A stretch of 64,000 nucleotides of DNA from Cyanoderma ruficeps. Its lineage: Eukaryota; Chordata; Aves; Passeriformes; Timaliidae. Every line of letters begins with the position of its first letter. Position 1 is the first letter of the stretch. The notes under the pieces are model-generated. The model ran no database searches, was not told the DNA's origin, and was given only the letters and a program-made list of their open reading frames with translations. A program made the translations under genes and the position numbers. The stretch spans positions 4,916,417 to 4,980,416 of the forward strand of contig VZDJ01000041.1 of NCBI GenBank assembly GCA_008694505.1, read 5' to 3'. Shown piece by piece: positions 13,591-25,700 of the stretch.

Positions 13591-16229
13591 CCCTCCCAAC
13601 AAAACGGTATATTACATCAGCAGAGGATTTCAAGAACCTCTGTTGCTTGACCCACCCTTGCAGCATGATGGCAGAGGACATCTGCCATTTTGTCCAAATG
13701 CAATCAGACAGAAAAATATGTTGGATATGACTTTTTTGTACTCTTAGTGAGCTCTCAATCCAGTAAGTAAAAAACCCAACTGGTAGCAGTGCTTTGGGAA
13801 TTTAAAGGCAATTCTTTTATAAACTTTAGTGAATTTGAACTGACCCTCTGATTGGTTTTATTCAGGAGCAGATTTGCCCCATGCTAACAGATTTCCCCAT
13901 GTCCAAAAGCATGGCAGCATTCAGCAGATGTATTCCTTCAATGCTATTGTTCTTTTTATCTCTATTGCTTTTGTGGCCTTGAAATTTCAGGAAGGCAGAG
14001 AAGGCCGACCAATAGAGAGCCAAGTGAGGGAGAGGACATAAGGGAGAAGGGATCTGGTTTGGGCTTGTATCCAATTATTACAATACATTTCTAGACTATT
14101 TTTTACTGAGGAAGTAAACACTTACGGCTGTGTAAAGGTTAGATATAGACCCACCCATTCCTGGAAGATATGTACTGCTTGTCCTGAGTGATGGATCTGT
14201 TTTGTGTGTGTATACAATTCTGTGACTAATTACAGTATCATTTTGTGCCAAAGCTTATTAAAAAAGGTCTTAGGTTGTTTCAAGAAATTTTTGTTTTATA
14301 CTGAGCATTTGGATCAATACAAATTGTTTTTAACAAACTGGTAAAATGTAGATATATTAGGCCACAGTACTGTTTTAATCCCTGGAACAGAGTCTGTGTC
14401 TTAAAGGGCATCATTAACCAATATTCTCCAAAATAAATAGTCTACTCCAGAACTCTTTCAGTATGCATTTTTCAAGTGCCTTTTTTGTAGGTATTGGTGA
14501 ATGTGAATTTTTATGTTACCTGGTTTGTGCCCTGAGTGGTGCAGCAGCAAAAGAAAAATCAAGAAAAGTCCCCACTGTAATCCTTGGTAATCTGTAAGGA
14601 AAATCATATAAAGTAGTAGAGATGATCTTGTCTCTGATCTTGGTCAGATCCAGATTTATAGGTGCATCACCCCCTCTGTGTTTGTACCCCAGCACGGTAG
14701 AAACAGTAGTTCTCCTGATCAAGCCATGCATGAGGCATGGCATTAACAGTAGTACACTTTATCTGGTTACTGAGCTTATATTTTAAGGATAATACAAGAA
14801 TCCTTGAGTGAATTTCTGGGAAATCTGCCAAAACTGTACAAGGATGGGAAAACAAACCTTAAAACAATACTTAATGATGGGCTTATGTTTTTTTACTCAA
14901 GAAAAAGATTGAATGGTGATCACTGGACACATAGGTCTGGCTGCATGATCTTCAGTATGATACATAATAATAAACACTGTATTTGGAAATCAAACTTTTA
15001 ACATAGTGTCTCAGACATTTGGAAGCAAAGAGTAGTTAAAGCATTTCACAAATGCATCTTTAAGAGATACTTTAATATAGCCTCTGCCTTGTCTCTGCAA
15101 TGGTCTTGCCTGAGGAATTGTATTTGTTCCCTCTGGTATTAAAGCTCTGAAAACCCACAGTGGCTAGAGCATTTGTTAAGCAGTCTCTACAGACACAACG
15201 CCGTGGCAGCTGCAATGAAATGCACTTTGTCACACAGGCAAAGGCAGGATGATAATAGGGATGAAGGTATTTTGTTTAGATCATTCTTCTCTTGCCTCTC
15301 CCATAACTATTACTTCATATAAGGGAACACTTTTAATGTTTTGTATCAGACTATCTTGCTTTTCTGTTGAGAAAGGTAAAATGATCTGTTGTGGTCAGTG
15401 TTGTGACTGAGTTGCCTACTTGTTTTTGTTGTGCTTCCAGAGAGCATTTAAGGTGTACAGATCCTATACTTGACTGAACCGAGTTTTCTTTCCTGAGTTT
15501 CTTTCTGTAAATCAGTGAACCTCCTATTAAAACAGAATTAGCACAGCAGATCAAGTTGTTGAGCACCTTCTTCAAGCTGGAAAGTCAAATACAAGCCAAT
15601 TCTTTCTCCATGCCCTATGCTTTAAAAAACAGCAGTTGCTTGCAGCATACACTAAATTTTCAAGAGCTTTCTTTCAGCTGGTTTTGCAAAAACTTTGAAT
15701 TGTGGGAGGAATTTGAATGGGATGTATCAAAAAAAGGTGTTTAACCTGGGAAAATATATTGAACAGTATAGCACTGCTGTAGAGGGAAAAATCTGGTTAC
15801 ATCTCCATTGATGTTTGGCCACTTCTAAGAGAAAAAATGGAGTGATTATCAGCTATGGTGTCTTTGAAACTCTTAATAACAAACAATATATTAAGGAACT
15901 TTTTTTAACTGGGTGTTATTCTCATTTTGTGTAAAATTGTAAGTGATTCTGAAAAGCTTACAGTGATTCTGTAAGTTATTCTGAATAATTTTATCTCTAA
16001 TTCATCTTTACTCTATTTTAAGAGAGACAAGTAGTTCCTTGGACTGTTTATTAACCAGTAGAAGTCAAGAAAAATACTGCCTAATTTCAAAGAAAAGTTT
16101 ATTGTGCTTTGCTAATATAAGCTACTTTAGACTGTGTACTTGATATAATTATATGTGGAAAAGTAAACTGGATGTTTGATTTTTAAAAAAAAATTCAAAT
16201 TCCATTTACCTCTTTTTCTTTTCTCTCAG

Positions 16230-17128
16230 GTGGAAAGACATGACATGAATACCCTGAGTTTACCACTTAACATCCGCCGTGGAGGTTCTGATACCAACCT
16301 GAACTTTGATGTACCAGATGGGGTCCTAGAATTTCACAAAGTCAAACTCAATGCAGATAGCTTGAAACAGAAAATCCTCAAGGTTACAGAGCAAATCAAG
16401 GTTGAACAAACAGCTCGAGATGATAACGTGGCTGAGTATTTGAAACTGGTAAACAGTGCAGATAAGCAACAGGCTGGGCGCATTAAGCAAGTCTTTGAGA
16501 AAAAGAACCAAAAATCTGCCCACTCCATTGCCCAGCTGCAGAAGAAATTGGAACAGTATCACAAAAAGCTCAAGGATATTGAACAAAATGGATCTTCCAA
16601 AGCTACCAAGGATACTTCCAAAGATAACCTGAAAGATGTTCAGCATGGAAAGTCTCGTGGCACTGGGCATGGAACAGAGAGCAGCAAGTCAGGTGTGCCG
16701 GGTGTATCTTTGACACCACCTGTCTTTGTTTTCAGCAAGTCTAGAGAGTTTGCCAACCTGATCCGAAACAAATTTGGTAGTGCAGACAACATTGCTCATC
16801 TCAAAAATACCCTGGATGAATTTCGGCCAGAAACGAGTTCTAGAACTTATGGGGGCAGTGCCACCATTGTTGCCAAACCAAAATACGTTAGCGATGATGA
16901 ATGCTCAAGTGGGACCTCTGGATCAGCAGATAGCAACGGGAATACTTCCTTTAGTCCTGCTGTGGCAAGTACCCTGGACAGCCAAGGAAAGCTTTCCATG
17001 ATTTTGGAGGAACTAAGGGAAATCAAGGAGACACAGTCCCAATTAGCTGAGGATATTGAGAATTTAAAAACCCAATTTAAAAGAGACTATGGCTTTATTT
17101 CTCAGATGCTACAAGAGGAAAGATATAG
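16230..17128 (+). CDS. TMCC3: TMCC3 large coding exon
   Basis: The acceptor is a pyrimidine stretch ending CTCAG at 16225-16229; the donor is AG|GTATTT at 17129. Reading is open from GTG (Val) at 16230 for 299 codons plus two bases (AG) of a split Arg codon. It encodes the first coiled coil, the LTPPVFVF motif region and the start of the second coiled coil, ending EERYR. The open frame continues upstream to 16176 and a few codons past the donor, but those flanks are intronic: the homology begins at VERHD and resumes in the next exon. Confidence 0.96.
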
Positions 17129-20100
17129 GTATTTTTTAACTGTTTTCTTGAAATGACTTTTGAATGGGTATAGAAACTATTTGGAAAGTGGGTGTGGGTG
17201 TGACAGAGAGAGATTTCAGAAGCAAGAGGAAAAAATAATTTCAATCAATATCTGGCACAAACATGTTTCATTTCTTCCAGCAACTGAAAATACACATAGA
17301 ATATTTATATTTCCTATCAAATGGTATAGTGCCCTTTGCCTTTTGTCAAAGACTGATCAGAAAACCCTCTCCTCTGTCATAGTTTTTATGTGAATAATGT
17401 GAGTACTGTGTATAGGAGATGCCAATGGTTTTGTAGCTGGTGGAAGGATTCTCATCTGATGTGACTCAAAAAGCTAACCAGTGATGTAGCAGAACTGACT
17501 GACAGCTGATAAGTATACCCTTGACTCCTGAGTACCTTGTCCAAATACTTCTCACACACATTGCTGTCTTGTGGATGCAATGTTACCTTGTACCCTGGTG
17601 TAACACACAGCTGGGAGATGTAGTTCTAAGTGCTGTAGCACAGCTTCGTCTTGCATTTGTTACTTGAAAATTAATTCCTTTATCATCCTCTGTGAGAAGT
17701 GGATGATATGTTATGCAGAGAGCTTTCACCTGCTGTACCTATATCCCATTTCTGCTATGGCTTGTTTAGGTGACAGTCAGTTCTTGAAGTCTTTACTACA
17801 CCAGTGGCCAAAGTCTCGGCATGAAGAGCAGTATTTCATATCTCCCTTGCTTATAGTTCTTGAAATACAACAAAAGGCTTGATGTTATGTGGTAATATAG
17901 GGAGGAAAGAATAATGAAAGTGGCCTAGTGAACTCATTACTTGGTTTCAGGAGAAGGCAGAGTGGCCTCTTCTGACAGCTCTCTGCCAATAGAATCTCAA
18001 GCCTCCTGCTACCCCTTTCTAGACAATTTTGCCTCCATAATTTTTGTGCTGACTGCAGTGTTTGCCTGTTTGTGTGTTAAATCAAGTGACAAACTTAAAA
18101 AAAATTCTAGTTTTCTGGTGAACTGTTTGAACTAGTTTCAACTGCTTTACCATGTAGAAGCATGCCAGAACAGACTGTAAGTAAATGGCAGAACCCTGCA
18201 GTTGTGTACGAGAGAGAACATATTTTTCCTGTCATTACTGGTGAGCTACTAACTGGCTCAAAGTTACTTTTGAAACCACATCTTCTTGGCTAAATGAAGA
18301 GTGAAAAATGTGAGTTGGATATCCTTAGGCACTGTTTATATTTGATATAATTTGCCAATGATATACAAATATTTGGTTTTTTAGCACCTACTGCCAGCAA
18401 GTAACACTCAAAAATGGCTTTCAGATTGCTGAATAAATGTTTATGGAAAGTTTGCAAAGTTTTTACTGATTTCTATATGTGCTTTGTAATGCCAGTCAGA
18501 TGAATTCATTGTATGCTGAGAAATTACCTTTTAAAATGTGCAATTGTTTTCATGATTTGGCATTACTTGAATAGAAGTCACTAAATTTAGACCTCTTTTC
18601 CTAATAAGATACGAAAGATTGGAAGACCAGTTAAATGACCTCACTGACCTTCATCAACATGAGACAGCAAACTTGAAACAAGAGCTAGCCAGCATAGAGG
18701 AGAAGGTGGCGTATCAGGCCTACGAGCGATCACGAGACGTTCAGGTACTTATTTTCCTTATCATAATCTTCTAATATTTTTTAGAAATGTTGTACCATGA
18801 AACACTTGCATTTTTCTACATCTTTTTAAATAAGGAATATGGGGAAAGATTTAAGCCCATGTTTTCTCTGTTTTAAGGTGAAAACCCAGCCCACTGAATC
18901 AGTGACAGTCTCCATTTGTTTCTCTGGATTCATGATTTTTTTTTTCTGCTGGAACTGATGATATGGCCTGGGCAGATTTGTGGTTGAAGAATGGACAGTT
19001 TTAATTTCTTTCACAGAGGAGGAAGGAATTGAGTCTCCTCGTATTGTGTGACATAACACTTCTGACAATGTTCTGACACTGACACAAACCTCTTGCTCAG
19101 ACTTTCTCCAATATTTAGTTTCATCACTGGCAAGGTTTATTATAAATTAAGCTTAGGGTAAAAAGTAAGAGAGCTGATTTATAAATAGACTTGTAGATTA
19201 GCCAGTTATAATTAAAGAGTTTTAAGCCATGGTCACAACAACCTCTATAATCAAAGCTGTGGGGTATGTTCACCTTAGAGATGAGTTGTAGTCATGTCTG
19301 GCTTCAATCAAAAGCCAGTAATAATGCCTACAAGTATGTCCTGACAGCGTGTAGTTACATATGTACTTGAGTATTTATATACAATACAAGCACTTACATT
19401 ATGCATAATATTTCCACTCAAAGTCTGAGGAAGTGATGAAAAATGGTGAAAACACATTATGCCTTACCTATTCACGAACAACTGAGGAATACTCAAAGAT
19501 TGTCTTCATATTGGCTCAGATGGTAAAAGAATCTAAAGCCTGTCCAGTATACACCTGTGTTCACATTTCTAAACAGAGAGAGTACAGGCAGCAGGATGAT
19601 CAGAGTTTCCTAAATGGGAGCTACAAAGCTCCTGGGAACAGAATGGGAAAGAGGTGGTACTGAATCGAGGTGGTACTGAATCTAGGCATATTGCAGGTTT
19701 CGTTGTAGGTTTAAACAGAAAAGGTCTCTCACAGATTTAAGGAAAAGAGGACTCCTTTCTGTGACGGCATCTTGAGGATGTAAAAATGTAATGAAACCTG
19801 AGTTGTCCAATAGAAGGGCTGTGAAATATTTCCTAACTCATTAGCAGAATCCTGGAGGGGGGACAGAGACTCCTAATTGAAGTGCTATGTTGATACAACC
19901 TTGTTTCTTTTATCTCTGTAGTTGGGCCTGCTTAAACCTATCTCTTTGAGGGTTTGGAAAACTAGCTAAAATAGAGTGAAAGGATTTAAGCTCTGGATAT
20001 TTTGAGTAACAGTCTAACTCTGTTGCTAAAGAATGTGGAGGTAGTTTTAAAGAAGTGTTCAGCCTCTCAGTGGAGGTATCAGATTTTTGCAGCTGGACTT

Positions 20101-21737
20101 TCTCTAAAGCAGCACAAGACAATTTGAGAATAACTTACAGTCAGAGTGCAAGAAAGACCTGGGAAGTTCATTAGTGCGTAGTGGAGAACATTCCTTAACC
20201 ATAACAGACTTTGTGCCACCCATTAAGAATTGTCTTCTATATTGTTACTAATTCCTAGATCAGTGAAAAGAAACAGTCTTGTGTAAGCCACTGTGCCGCA
20301 CTCTGCGGTGACCTTGGTGCCTGGCCAGTCACTTGGTAAGCCAGTTCAGCTTGTGAAACAATGCCAAACTGACCCAGCAAAGGAAAGCTGGAAACTCTCT
20401 GGGTGTTCATACACAGAGGTTTGCTTTGAAACAGCTTACTGTGTGATCAGGTGAACAACCTTGTTAGTGCAAAGAAATTATCTAGAGTTTGAGAGTGGGG
20501 AAGAAAGTAGGGATGCTGGAGCATTGGTTTTCTTTGTCACACAGTGGTAAAAGATTATGTCAAGGTGATCAATCTCATCAAATTACAGCTTTGCCCCATG
20601 TTACACAGTGGTGTCCAAATCCCAACTCCGGCAATAAGCTGACATTTTGGCAAGTAAGTGAAGCAGTTGGAAGTTTTTCTGTGTTTTGCTTTGGGACAGC
20701 TTAAGCATGGGGGTAGTGTCTTTAGAAAGCATTTTACTCGAAGACCACTTTTAGTCCATGCTCAAGCAGAAGAGAAAGGTCTGCTTTCTTTAGAACAAAT
20801 TGTGAAGCAGAACAGATCATGTGAGAGAGAATCCCATAAAAGCGTCTCCACAGGTTGTTCCACTGTCTTCACACTGAGAGAGGGAGAAGGCCAGATCTCA
20901 CAGAGGACTCAAGACCAACATGGTAGGATGGTTAGCTTTGAGAGCAAAATTAATATAGACCACAGAGCCAGTGTAACCCAAGTGCTACATGTTGCAAAGT
21001 AGATTTAATATTAGTATCACAGCAAGCCCACCCCAATGTTTTCTATAGGATATACAAAGAAACTAATTTTCTTGCTGTTTTGATGCAGTGATGGTTGCTA
21101 TGGCAACAGCTTTGCTAGTACTCTATATCAACAGTATATATAGGAAACAACTGTTACGAACATTAGAGTTATGATACTTTTTCTCAAGCATGAAAGAGAA
21201 CAAACCTACATTTTGGACAGTGTTGTTAGACTTTATTATGCCTGAGCAAACACTGGCACACTTGTTCAGACATATATGTGCATTTATTTTTGTAAAATTT
21301 GGTGGTTCATTGCAATTTTAGCAGTCTATAATAAATTACACTTCTCATCTAGCTGATGGATGGCTCTGCAGCTAAAATGTGAAGAAATGTTGAATGGAAA
21401 TATGGCTGCCCTAATTCTTGTTTTCTGTTTCCAGGAAGCCTTGGAATCATGCCAGACCCGAGTTTCCAAACTGGAGCTCCATCAGCAAGAACAGCAAGCA
21501 CAGCAGTCTGAAACAGTTAATGCCAAAGTGCTCCTGGGGAAGTGTATAAATGTTATCCTGGCCTTCATGACTGTCATCTTAGTGTGCGTTTCTACTATTG
21601 CAAAGTTCATTGCTCCTATGATGAAGAGCCGTTTTCATATCATCTGCACTTTTTTTGCAGTGACACTGCTGGCAATATTTTGTAAAAACTGGGATCATAT
21701 TATTTGTGCTATAGAAAGGATGATTATACCAAGATGA
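16230..21737 (+). CDS. TMCC3: TMCC3, transmembrane and coiled-coil domain protein 3 (3' three coding exons; 5' exon outside window)
   Basis: Three exons join in frame: 16230-17128, 18609-18744 and 21435-21737, giving 1338 nt (445 codons plus stop). Seen: an N-terminal [14 protein letters not shown] stretch, a long coiled coil at about residues 40-125, the family motif [19 protein letters not shown] near 158-180, an acidic/serine-rich linker, a second coiled coil at about 265-375, and two hydrophobic segments at about 382-403 and 413-428 before the C-terminal ERMIIPR. This order is that of the TMCC family, and the sequence is closest to vertebrate TMCC3 as I remember it. TMCC proteins sit in the ER membrane through the C-terminal hairpin and oligomerise through the coiled coils; TMCC3 has been linked to ER three-way junctions. 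The mammalian protein has about 26 more N-terminal residues from an upstream exon not found here. An in-frame ATG at 16245 could start a shorter isoform. Confidence 0.96.
17129..18608 (+). other. TMCC3: TMCC3 intron between large exon and coiled-coil exon
   Basis: A 1480-bp GT-AG intron. I see no repeat family, RNA gene or conserved open frame in it. Confidence 0.9.
18609..18744 (+). CDS. TMCC3: TMCC3 second coiled-coil exon
   Basis: The acceptor is CTAATAAG at 18601-18608 and the donor is CAG|GTACTT at 18745. The leading A completes the split Arg codon from the previous exon. It then encodes [18 protein letters not shown] and continues through [21 protein letters not shown], heptad-like coiled coil matching TMCC3. 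The exon ends in phase 0. Confidence 0.95.
19651..19682 (+). repeat. 16-bp exact tandem duplication
   Basis: GAGGTGGTACTGAATC at 19651-19666 repeated exactly at 19667-19682 in TMCC3 intron 3. Confidence 0.85.
21094..21107 (+). promoter_or_regulatory. Near-perfect X-box (RFX) motif in TMCC3 intron 3
   Basis: GTTGCTATGGCAAC differs from the ideal palindrome GTTGCCATGGCAAC at one base. It is a candidate enhancer element; the sequence alone does not show which gene, if any, it serves. Confidence 0.5.
21435..21737 (+). CDS. TMCC3: TMCC3 last coding exon (two membrane segments)
   Basis: The acceptor is TTTCCAG at 21428-21434. It encodes 100 residues and a TGA stop at 21735-21737. The exon starts EALESCQTR, finishes the second coiled coil, then has a hydrophobic run ([19 protein letters not shown]), a short MMKSR turn and a second run ([12 protein letters not shown]) before ERMIIPR. 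The two-pass hairpin is the C-terminal membrane anchor typical of TMCC proteins. Confidence 0.96.
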   Translation, partial: EALESCQTRVSKLELHQQEQQAQQSETVNAKVLLGKCINVILAFMTVILVCVSTIAKFIAPMMKSRFHIICTFFAVTLLAIFCKNWDHIICAIERMIIPR

Positions 21738-21754
21738 AGCTGTTGGACTGGCTG

Positions 21755-21811
21755 TTTCTTTCTTTCTTCTTTTTTTTTTTCTTTTTTCCCCCCTCTTTTC
21801 TTCCCCTCCCT
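21755..21811 (+). repeat. 57-nt pure pyrimidine tract at start of TMCC3 3'UTR
   Basis: Every base from 21755 to 21811 is C or T, moving from CTTT repeats through a T run to C-rich blocks. It begins 18 nt after the TMCC3 stop. In RNA it would be a C/U-rich element of the kind bound by PTB or poly(C)-binding proteins; binding is inference. Confidence 0.8.
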
Positions 21812-22756
21812 GTTTTTAAGCACTGTGTGTATATAAATTCTGGTGTAAATATATAAAAGTACACTTGTTGGCACTCAGTTGCCTGTTCAATCTGATTTTG
21901 TCTAACTGGCTGTATCTGTGATGAACTGCTCATTTAAGTCAGTCTTCTGCCTTAATCCAAAATGTTTTCCACTTTCCAAACCCATACTCACAAAAGATGG
22001 TATGATGGTCTGGGAGGGATCCCAGCAACTGCAGGTGTCAGATGTGCTTTTTATTGGGCTGGAGTGCAAAGAGTGTGATTGGGAGAGAGTGCCATAATGT
22101 GTACCAGCTCTGTTAGACTGATAGTTAATTTTCTCTCTGAATCCAGCTAGAGTGATAAGCCAAACTATGCAGTCATGTGTATTGATAGTTCTAGATTCTA
22201 AATTAATGGCTATCATTACAGTGGATTTTGAGTTTTCATGACTAACAAAACTTGATGGTTCTGGTACTAACTTCTTGCACAGAGTTTATTATTTGTAAAT
22301 GAGACCAGTGATGACTATTGAACACAGGAGTTGTTCTGTCCTGGCACTGTTCCTTATCACATTCGGGAAACATATACATGTGGCATAAAGATAGATGGAA
22401 TTGAAGTATAAGGTCCCCAGGCAACTTTGTAAAGGAGTTACGAAGCAAGTAACTGGTAGGTAACTTGTCACCCACACCAAAGCACTCATTTGTTCAAGCC
22501 CTGCAACCTACAAGGGGAAAGAAGTACACGGAAAGGCAACATTGAGGTTAGCCTTTGTTAGAACTGAATTGTTGGGGTGTTCTAACTGAATGCAGAGCAT
22601 ACAGGTGGTGGGACCCTGGGCACAGTGGATTTCTTTCTTCTGTCAGGTTAAAGAATGTGGCAGAAACATTGGGAGCAGGGGGAGCAGGGAGTTAAACTTC
22701 TGTAAATATAGGAACTACAGACACTCTCAACAAACATTCCTGAAAATAATGTATTA

Positions 22757-22782
22757 ACATGCAGTACCACATGCAGTACCAC
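22757..22782 (+). repeat. 12-bp exact tandem duplication
   Basis: ACATGCAGTACC at 22757-22768 and 22769-22780, plus two further matching bases, in the TMCC3 3'UTR. Confidence 0.8.
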
Positions 22783-25700
22783 TACTAGGAGACAGGCTTG
22801 GGTTTGTTTTCCCACTGGAATTCATTTTGCTTGATTTAAGAACTGCAAAAAAAATTTCCCTGAAATCAGATTGGCTTTCAGCCATGATGTAAAACAAGAT
22901 CTTTCTTACAAACAAACAAACAAAAAGCACCACAAAACAAACCACCACAACCAGAATTCCTCTCCACTCAATTAAGTGAAAAAGCAATGTCTCCAATTAT
23001 TTGATGTTCAGTGTAAGTAACTGTGAAAGTAATTGTCATGATATATTTTCTTTTCAGTTGCAGTATTTTTTATGCTGGTATTATGGGAGGGAGGGAGGGC
23101 ATAGTTTGATGTGTATATTTCTTTTTAATCAAGTGCAATAGTTGGTATAGAAGTTGTGAAGACATTATTCTGAGGAAAGGGAGTGGGTAAGGGGAAGACA
23201 GGGAAGAACTCTGACATTTTACTACAGTCAGATAAACAGTGAATAGTTACTATTTGTGGCTTCAGGAGCTGAAGAAAGGACAGAATTAATACATAATAAT
23301 ATAACTCAGCATTTATAAAATCCAATTAAAATACTTACAAATATTTAAAGAATTCTTTATATGTGCAAAGTCTCTTAATAGAATCAGGAAGGACTGTGCT
23401 GGTTTGCAGTCACTGGAAATGAATCAGATCAGGCACACCCATGTTATCCCAACCCAGCCCTACCTCATCTCAAGAGGGAAGTGGAGTGGAAACCAAAACC
23501 GAACAAAGAAGAGCCCAACCAAGACCAACAGCTGGTTCTGATCCTAAGAATGCTGTGACTCTTCCTGGTGTTTTCTTGCCACCTCTATTACAATCTCCAT
23601 TCTTCTCTGCAGCTTGCACAGCCAACTTCTGCATTGGCCTCTTGAGAAAATAGTTAGTTTAGCATTTTTTAAAATGAGTTCAAAAGGGCAGACATGCAGG
23701 AAAGGAATTCCCTGTGTTAATAATGTTTACATAAGAAAAGCTCCTTTACATATTACACGATTATACATTTATATTATCCTCTCAGTGCTATTTTATGTAG
23801 TTGAAATGTTACATCAGGTAGCCTCAAGGACAGGCAGGAAAAAGATTCATATTTTTCTTATAACAAAGGATGTTGGTGTGTACAACCTGGGAATGTGAAG
23901 GTTTCTGCTCCAAGGGCATCCTATTACAATTCTGGAAGATGACCTCAGTGCAAAATGAGGGTAGAATCTAAAATTGATGTCTCTACAAAAGATTGCTCAC
24001 TGTCATGATAGAATCTTACTGGGCCTAAATTCTAAACTGGAAATAGGAAGGCCTTGCATTGGCTGTACATCTGGCAGAGGCTATACAGAAGAAGTTATAA
24101 AGGCTGCATAATGTTAGTTATGTAAATTAAAACAACCTAATTGGTGAATGAGCACATCACTTCTCTAGGTTATTTTCTCTGCTGGGTTTAAATCACTGAG
24201 GATATGACACACGTCAAGAAAATAATAAAAAATGTAAAGTGAAGGGCAAAAGCCTGCTTTTGAGTGAAACTGTTGTAGTTTTGCACAGAGTGAGACTGCA
24301 GTGCCAGGAGCTCTGTCATGTGGAAGGACACCCAAGGAGGGAGCCACATCCTGCCTTCGCCCTCCCATTCCCTGCCTTGTGCTAACACTGGTATGTGGTC
24401 ATGTCTTCCATATGCCATGTTAGCTCACTAGACTGGAAGAAAAACGTGATGAGAGGTAGATGGTTCTTCACATCTAGAGACTTTAAGGGCTGGTAAAAAG
24501 GTGTCATGAGTGTGAAGCTGGGATTTTAAGGGAGATGAGCCTTTTTCTTCTTGTTGCGGTGAATCATTAGCTGTCCCTAAAACTGGGCTCCAGGCAGACT
24601 CTCTGCAAATTGTTGGGGCAGATTCAGTGTAGAAAAGTTCTTCCTAGCTTTTTCCTACAGGGAACAGATACAAACAGCCCCAGCATGTGGACAGGCTAGC
24701 CAGCTGTGTCTGTACTTGGGATCAAGAGAAGGCTGGTGCCTGACCTAACCAGGGCTGATGCCTCTGCCATTAGCTTCAGTAATCACTCCCTCCCTTTAGG
24801 CTGGGATTGTGTATTTTACTTGTTAGTGTGTGTATCTGGCCTGCAGTCTGAGCTCTGCTTCCTGTGAAAGTATGCCTAGGCCAACCCAAAGAATTGCAGT
24901 TCTAATGAGCTGAACTCTGTTCAGCTTCTCAGTCAATTAACCGTGTTCTGTCAGGATACTGTTTGCTTTTATATTCTCATACAACACATCAAACATTCTT
25001 AGGATACTCCTTACACCTACTCATCATGAGCCTCTAAAACACTCCCACTCAACAAAAAGTTGCCAGACAGTGTCTTTTCTGCTTGGTGCTGCCTGGTAGA
25101 CAAGTATTTCATTTCACTTTGGTCGTAGTTCTCTGATGGAAAAGCCCTTCAATAAGTTCAATATAGAACCTGTTCTATAAGGCTTTTGGCAGCTTTTTGT
25201 TCGGAGGTTTCCAGAGACTTCATTTCTTATGAAAGTTAGCACAATTTTCCTGATTTCTCCTATTTCAGCATTCAAGACTAAATGAGGTTTGCTCTAAAAA
25301 TTGTCTAATGGATCCCTTTGCTAGCTTCAACTGTAAGTCCATTATTGTTGAAAGTCCAGTTAGTGATTGGCAGGACTGATCAAGATCAGTTTAAATACCT
25401 TCTTCTTTCTGCTTTACCTTATATGCATTCATGCAACTTCTCATTTTATTGCACTCCTGTGATGTCTGTTTTCTCTGAATTCTTAGAGAGGCACTAAAAA
25501 TTTTCACTGCATTTTAGTTTAATATCAAAATGATTGCGTTATGCAGTGCCTCTACTGCAGGACATTTATCAATATAGATCTGATGTCTGCACTCCAGGAA
25601 AGATATTTAAAAGCCAGTGGTTTTCTTTGAACAAACCATGACTGCTTATCTGAGGAATAGCAATGTGAAAGGTGAAGACAATTTGCTGTAGGAAAGATAC

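Larger units (their letters stand above)
1..16229 (+). other. TMCC3: TMCC3 first intron (partial, 5' end outside window)
   Basis: No exon with recognisable homology was found on either strand. The stretch is AT-rich and its open frames are short and unsupported. It contains a CT-rich microsatellite at 7570-7636, T/G-rich tracts at about 5514-5545 and 10172-10212, an A/C-rich tract near 13490-13590, a 24-bp perfect palindrome at 1003-1026 and small inverted repeats at 1574-1597 and 4213-4232. A moderately GC-richer patch lies at about 11700-13350. Reading it as intron follows from the TMCC3 exon at 16230 beginning with an acceptor and coding for a non-N-terminal part of the protein. Confidence 0.75.
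18745..21434 (+). other. TMCC3: TMCC3 last intron
   Basis: A 2690-bp GT-AG intron. It holds a 16-bp tandem duplication (19651-19682) and an RFX X-box-like sequence at 21094-21107. A 114-codon open frame at 20658-21002 shows no recognisable similarity and is taken as chance. Confidence 0.85.

Noticed and set aside
1..16229. TMCC3 5' coding exon
   Set aside because: I looked for a short exon encoding the roughly 26-residue N-terminus followed by a donor and did not find one; it probably lies upstream of the window.
16326..16670. 114-codon minus-strand open frame
   Set aside because: It is antisense to the well-supported TMCC3 large exon, so it is a shadow frame.
20658..21002. 114-codon plus-strand open frame in TMCC3 intron 3
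   Set aside because: No recognisable motif or homology, no suitable splice context, and the TMCC3 reading frame is already complete without it.
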